Below, in pieces: positions 61,461-64,000 of a DNA stretch of 64,000 nucleotides (position 1 is its first letter; each line of letters starts with the position of its first letter). The stretch comes from Acidimicrobiales bacterium. Lineage in GTDB: Bacteria > Actinomycetota > Acidimicrobiia > Acidimicrobiales > SZUA-35. The notes below the pieces were generated by a model that did not search any database, was not told the origin of the DNA, and saw nothing but the letters and a program-made list of their open reading frames with translations. The position numbers and the translations under genes were made by a program. Location: the NCBI GenBank assembly GCA_020629155.1, contig JAHDDW010000001.1:156454-220453 (forward strand). Reading direction: 5' to 3'.

Positions 61461-64000
61461 TTATGTATATGACTTAGTTTTGCGAATCGCTAGGGCTCCA
61501 AGAGCTACCAGTAGTAGAGCAATTGCAGCTAACATTATTGCACTAGATCCTGTGAACGCTATTTGCAAATGATCTAAGATGCCATCTCCATTAGCATCTT
61601 TTGCTTCTTGCGCATCTGGAATGCCGTCTCCATCAGAATCTACATCAAGATAGTCAGGGATTCCATCGCCATCTGTGTCGATATTTTTCTCTTGAGAATC
61701 TGGGAGACCATCGCCGTCAGAATCGTTTTCTACCTGCGCATCATCAGCGTCTTGCGGAGGTAGCACCCCAGGAATTGGCGCACCAGTTTCGTCTGCTGGT
61801 GTGCCTGTGACTCCAGCGTTGTTTATGTAAACCCCTGACAGCGTGCTAACAGATAGTTCAGTTACACAAGTCACTGTCTCGCCTGGCGCTAGCGGACCAG
61901 CCAACTCAGCGCATGTTGTGCTATCAGTTGTTACATCGTCGCTCGGATCACTTGGCGTGCCGGCATCATCGACAATCACAATATCGGTGAGATATGTGCC
62001 ACCAGTGTTTGTTACGACATAGGTGAATGGGATAAGCCCTTCTTTGCCTATGTACAGTTCACCGTCTGGGGCGTCGCCTGCTGTTTTGACGATGTCAATA
62101 CCTGGGATAAGCGTCTTAGCTATATCGCCATCGTATGGATCTTCAAAGAGTGGCTCGCCAGGACCATAGGTCGGGTTGCCGTCCTCATCAAGCGCAGGAT
62201 TACCATCCTCATCCAAAATAGGATCACCCTGTGTTGTATATTCCTCACCATTCTCATCAGTCGGAGAACCAGTCGCACCAGCGCTGTTAACATGGTCAGT
62301 GTCTGTAACCATAATCTCTACAACACACGTTACACTGTCGCCTGGCGCTATCGGCCCAGCCAGACCAGCACACTCAGCAGAAGAAATAACCACATCGTCA
62401 GTTGTATCATCAGAAGTGCCAGCATCATCGACGATCGCAACACCCGTTAGATACGTGCCGCCTGTGTTCGTTACGACAAAGGTAAATGGCACCATACCAG
62501 GTTCTGAAATTGTGTAGTCATCGCCATCGGCTGCTGTTCCAGCTGTCTTCACAAGATCGATACCTGGTGGCAACACAACATCTGATGGATCTTCATCAGT
62601 TGGGTCTTCGAGGTCGTATGGTTCACCAGGTTCATAGGTTGGGTTACCGTCCTCATCAAGTACAGGATTACCATCCTCATCCAAAATAGGATCACCTTGC
62701 GAAACATACGGGTCACCGTTTTCATCAGTCGGAGAACCAGACGTACCAGCAGTGTTTGTGTACGGGCTGTTTTCAAGATCAACCAACAATTCTATTTCAC
62801 ATGTCACACTGTCGCCTGGGGCTATAGGGCCAGCCAAACCAGCACATGTTGTGCTATCAACGAGAACATCATCGCTCGTGTCACCAGGCGTACCAGCATC
62901 ATCAATAATTGTTGCATTTGTGAGATGTGTACCACCTGTGTTTGTCACGACAAAGGTAAATGGCACCATGCCCGATTCAGGGTTAACATATATTGCACCA
63001 TCGGCTGCGTCGCCTGCCGTCTTCACGATGGAAATACCTGGGTAAAGTGTTTCAGCATCGTCGTCATCTGTTGGATCTTCAAACAGCGGTTCGCCAGGAC
63101 CATAGGTTGGGTTGCCGTCCTCATCAAGTACAGGATTACCATCTTCATCCAAAATAGGATCACCTTGCGAAACATACGGATCACCATTCTCATCAGTCGG
63201 AGAACCAGTCGCACCAGCGCTGTTAACATGGTCAGTGTCTGTAACCATAATCTCTACAACACACGCTACACTGTCGCCTGGCGCTATAGGACCAGCCAGG
63301 CCAGCACATTCAGAGGCAGTGATAATCACATCATCTAGTGGATCGTCAGGGGTGCCAGCATCATCGATAATCATCACGTCTGTTAGGTAAGTACCACCGT
63401 CATTTTCAACGACAAAGGTGAACGGGACAAGACCTGGACCATTGATAACAAACGGTGTTCCATCTGCTGCTGTTCCAGCTGTCTTCGTTAGTTTAATGCT
63501 AGGAGGAACCACAACATCGGAAGGATCGTCATCAGTTGGATCTTCAAGATCAAACGGCTCACCATCTTCATAGGTTGGGTTACCATCCTCATCAAGCACA
63601 GGATTACCATCCTCATCCAAAATAGGATCACCCTGCGAAACATACGAATCACCATTCTCATCAGTCGGAGAACCAGTCGCACCAGCAGTGTTTGTGTACG
63701 GACTATTCGCTGTTGTCACATCAAGATCCAACGTACACGTAACCGTCGCACCAGGCGCTAGCGGTCCAGCCAAACCAGCACACTCAGCAGACGTTAACGT
63801 CACGTCATCTGACGTATCACCAGGCGTACCAGCATCATCAGTAATCGTCATACCAGTCAAATACGTACCACCAGTGTTAATAACATCAAAGGTAAACGTC
63901 ACTGTACCTTCAGGGTCGTTGACATAAATCTCACCATCAGCTGCATCGCCTGCGGTTTTCACTATTTTGATACCAGGTGTCAAGACAATAGCATCGTCAT
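61461..64000 (-). CDS. Giant DUF11-repeat surface protein (5' end beyond window)
   Basis: The frame is open to the window edge, so the TTG start at 63983 in the track is not real. At least five DUF11-like modules of about 155 residues are visible, each opening with a PGIxIVKTAGDAADG-type motif. Two module types alternate (ending SPYTNTAG or TDTDHVNSAG), making a higher-order repeat of about 0.94 kb. Between modules are DEDGNPxLDEDGNP runs, probably Ca-binding. The C-terminus has thrombospondin-3-like repeats (DSDGDGIPDAQE) and an IAFTGSS motif with a membrane helix and basic tail, which suggests sortase-type anchoring. Confidence 0.9.
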   Translation of the reverse strand, partial: DDAIVLTPGIKIVKTAGDAADGEIYVNDPEGTVTFTFDVINTGGTYLTGMTITDDAGTPGDTSDDVTLTSAECAGLAGPLAPGATVTCTLDLDVTTANSPYTNTAGATGSPTDENGDSYVSQGDPILDEDGNPVLDEDGNPTYEDGEPFDLEDPTDDDPSDVVVPPSIKLTKTAGTAADGTPFVINGPGLVPFTFVVENDGGTYLTDVMIIDDAGTPDDPLDDVIITASECAGLAGPIAPGDSVACVVEIMVTDTDHVNSAGATGSPTDENGDPYVSQGDPILDEDGNPVLDEDGNPTYGPGEPLFEDPTDDDDAETLYPGISIVKTAGDAADGAIYVNPESGMVPFTFVVTNTGGTHLTNATIIDDAGTPGDTSDDVLVDSTTCAGLAGPIAPGDSVTCEIELLVDLENSPYTNTAGTSGSPTDENGDPYVSQGDPILDEDGNPVLDEDGNPTYEPGEPYDLEDPTDEDPSDVVLPPGIDLVKTAGTAADGDDYTISEPGMVPFTFVVTNTGGTYLTGVAIVDDAGTSDDTTDDVVISSAECAGLAGPIAPGDSVTCVVEIMVTDTDHVNSAGATGSPTDENGEEYTTQGDPILDEDGNPALDEDGNPTYGPGEPLFEDPYDGDIAKTLIPGIDIVKTAGDAPDGELYIGKEGLIPFTYVVTNTGGTYLTDIVIVDDAGTPSDPSDDVTTDSTTCAELAGPLAPGETVTCVTELSVSTLSGVYINNAGVTGTPADETGAPIPGVLPPQDADDAQVENDSDGDGLPDSQEKNIDTDGDGIPDYLDVDSDGDGIPDAQEAKDANGDGILDHLQIAFTGSSAIMLAAIALLLVALGALAIRKTKSYT

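Overview
The window reads as a chromosome segment of an actinobacterium of moderate GC content. The evidence is as follows. The gene neighbourhood lepA / rpsT / holA / comEC / comEA has the order and strand pattern familiar from actinobacterial chromosomes. There is a DUF3516-type DEAD/DEAH helicase, a tandem pair of dynamin-like GTPases resembling IniA/IniC, and a tmRNA whose tag ends in DFALAA. Secreted proteins carry Thr/Ser-rich linkers, a DUF4214 domain and an M15 peptidase. Many genes have a -10 box only 6-9 nt before the start codon, so leaderless transcription looks common. The lineage may be Acidimicrobiia-like, but that is inference.

Layout. 1-13.8 kb is a housekeeping block: an APH-like kinase (cut by the window edge), an orphan Flp pilin, lepA, rpsT, holA, comEC/comEA, a two-component system divergent from an ABC-2 exporter, and a large helicase. 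13.9-26.6 kb is a complete type I-C CRISPR-Cas locus on the minus strand (cas3-cas5c-cas8c-cas7-cas4-cas1-cas2, leader, array). The array has 49 identical 37-bp repeats. Its oldest spacer is split by an intact IS256-family element with a perfect 8-bp target duplication. Eight spacers occur twice, and half of those pairs differ only at the PAM-distal end. 26.7-31 kb holds a secreted Thr-rich protein and a bioB-bioF-bioD set interrupted by an aldo/keto-reductase remnant and a small L12-like gene.

31-44.6 kb is more accessory. It has a lipoprotein/M15 peptidase pair, a nucleotidyltransferase pseudogene, a small unknown gene pair, two paralogous DUF4143 ATPases each preceded by 33-bp-spaced G-tract iterons, the dynamin-like pair, a DUF4214 metallopeptidase, and smpB and ssrA with an unknown two-gene unit between them. 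44.7-48.1 kb is a four-gene ZrgA/ABC/DUF3299 cluster behind a Fur/Zur-type box, probably for zinc. 48.2-54.6 kb has a HAD phosphatase, an ECF sigma factor with a membrane-anchored partner, an RNA uracil methyltransferase and an AAA/PD-(D/E)XK protein. 54.8-64 kb is exported and surface functions: a beta-propeller/FN3 protein, a GH5 glycosidase, an SGNH esterase, a YdeN-like hydrolase, a YceI protein, a YHYH lipoprotein and a giant DUF11-repeat surface protein that runs off the window.

Dispersed sequences include a MITE-like element in three states (2.9, 11.2 and 54.7 kb), REP-like palindromes (44.7 and 49.0 kb) and strong terminator-type hairpins (38.7 and 61.4 kb). No tRNA or rRNA gene was seen. 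All functional calls rest on motif reading; no database search was possible.
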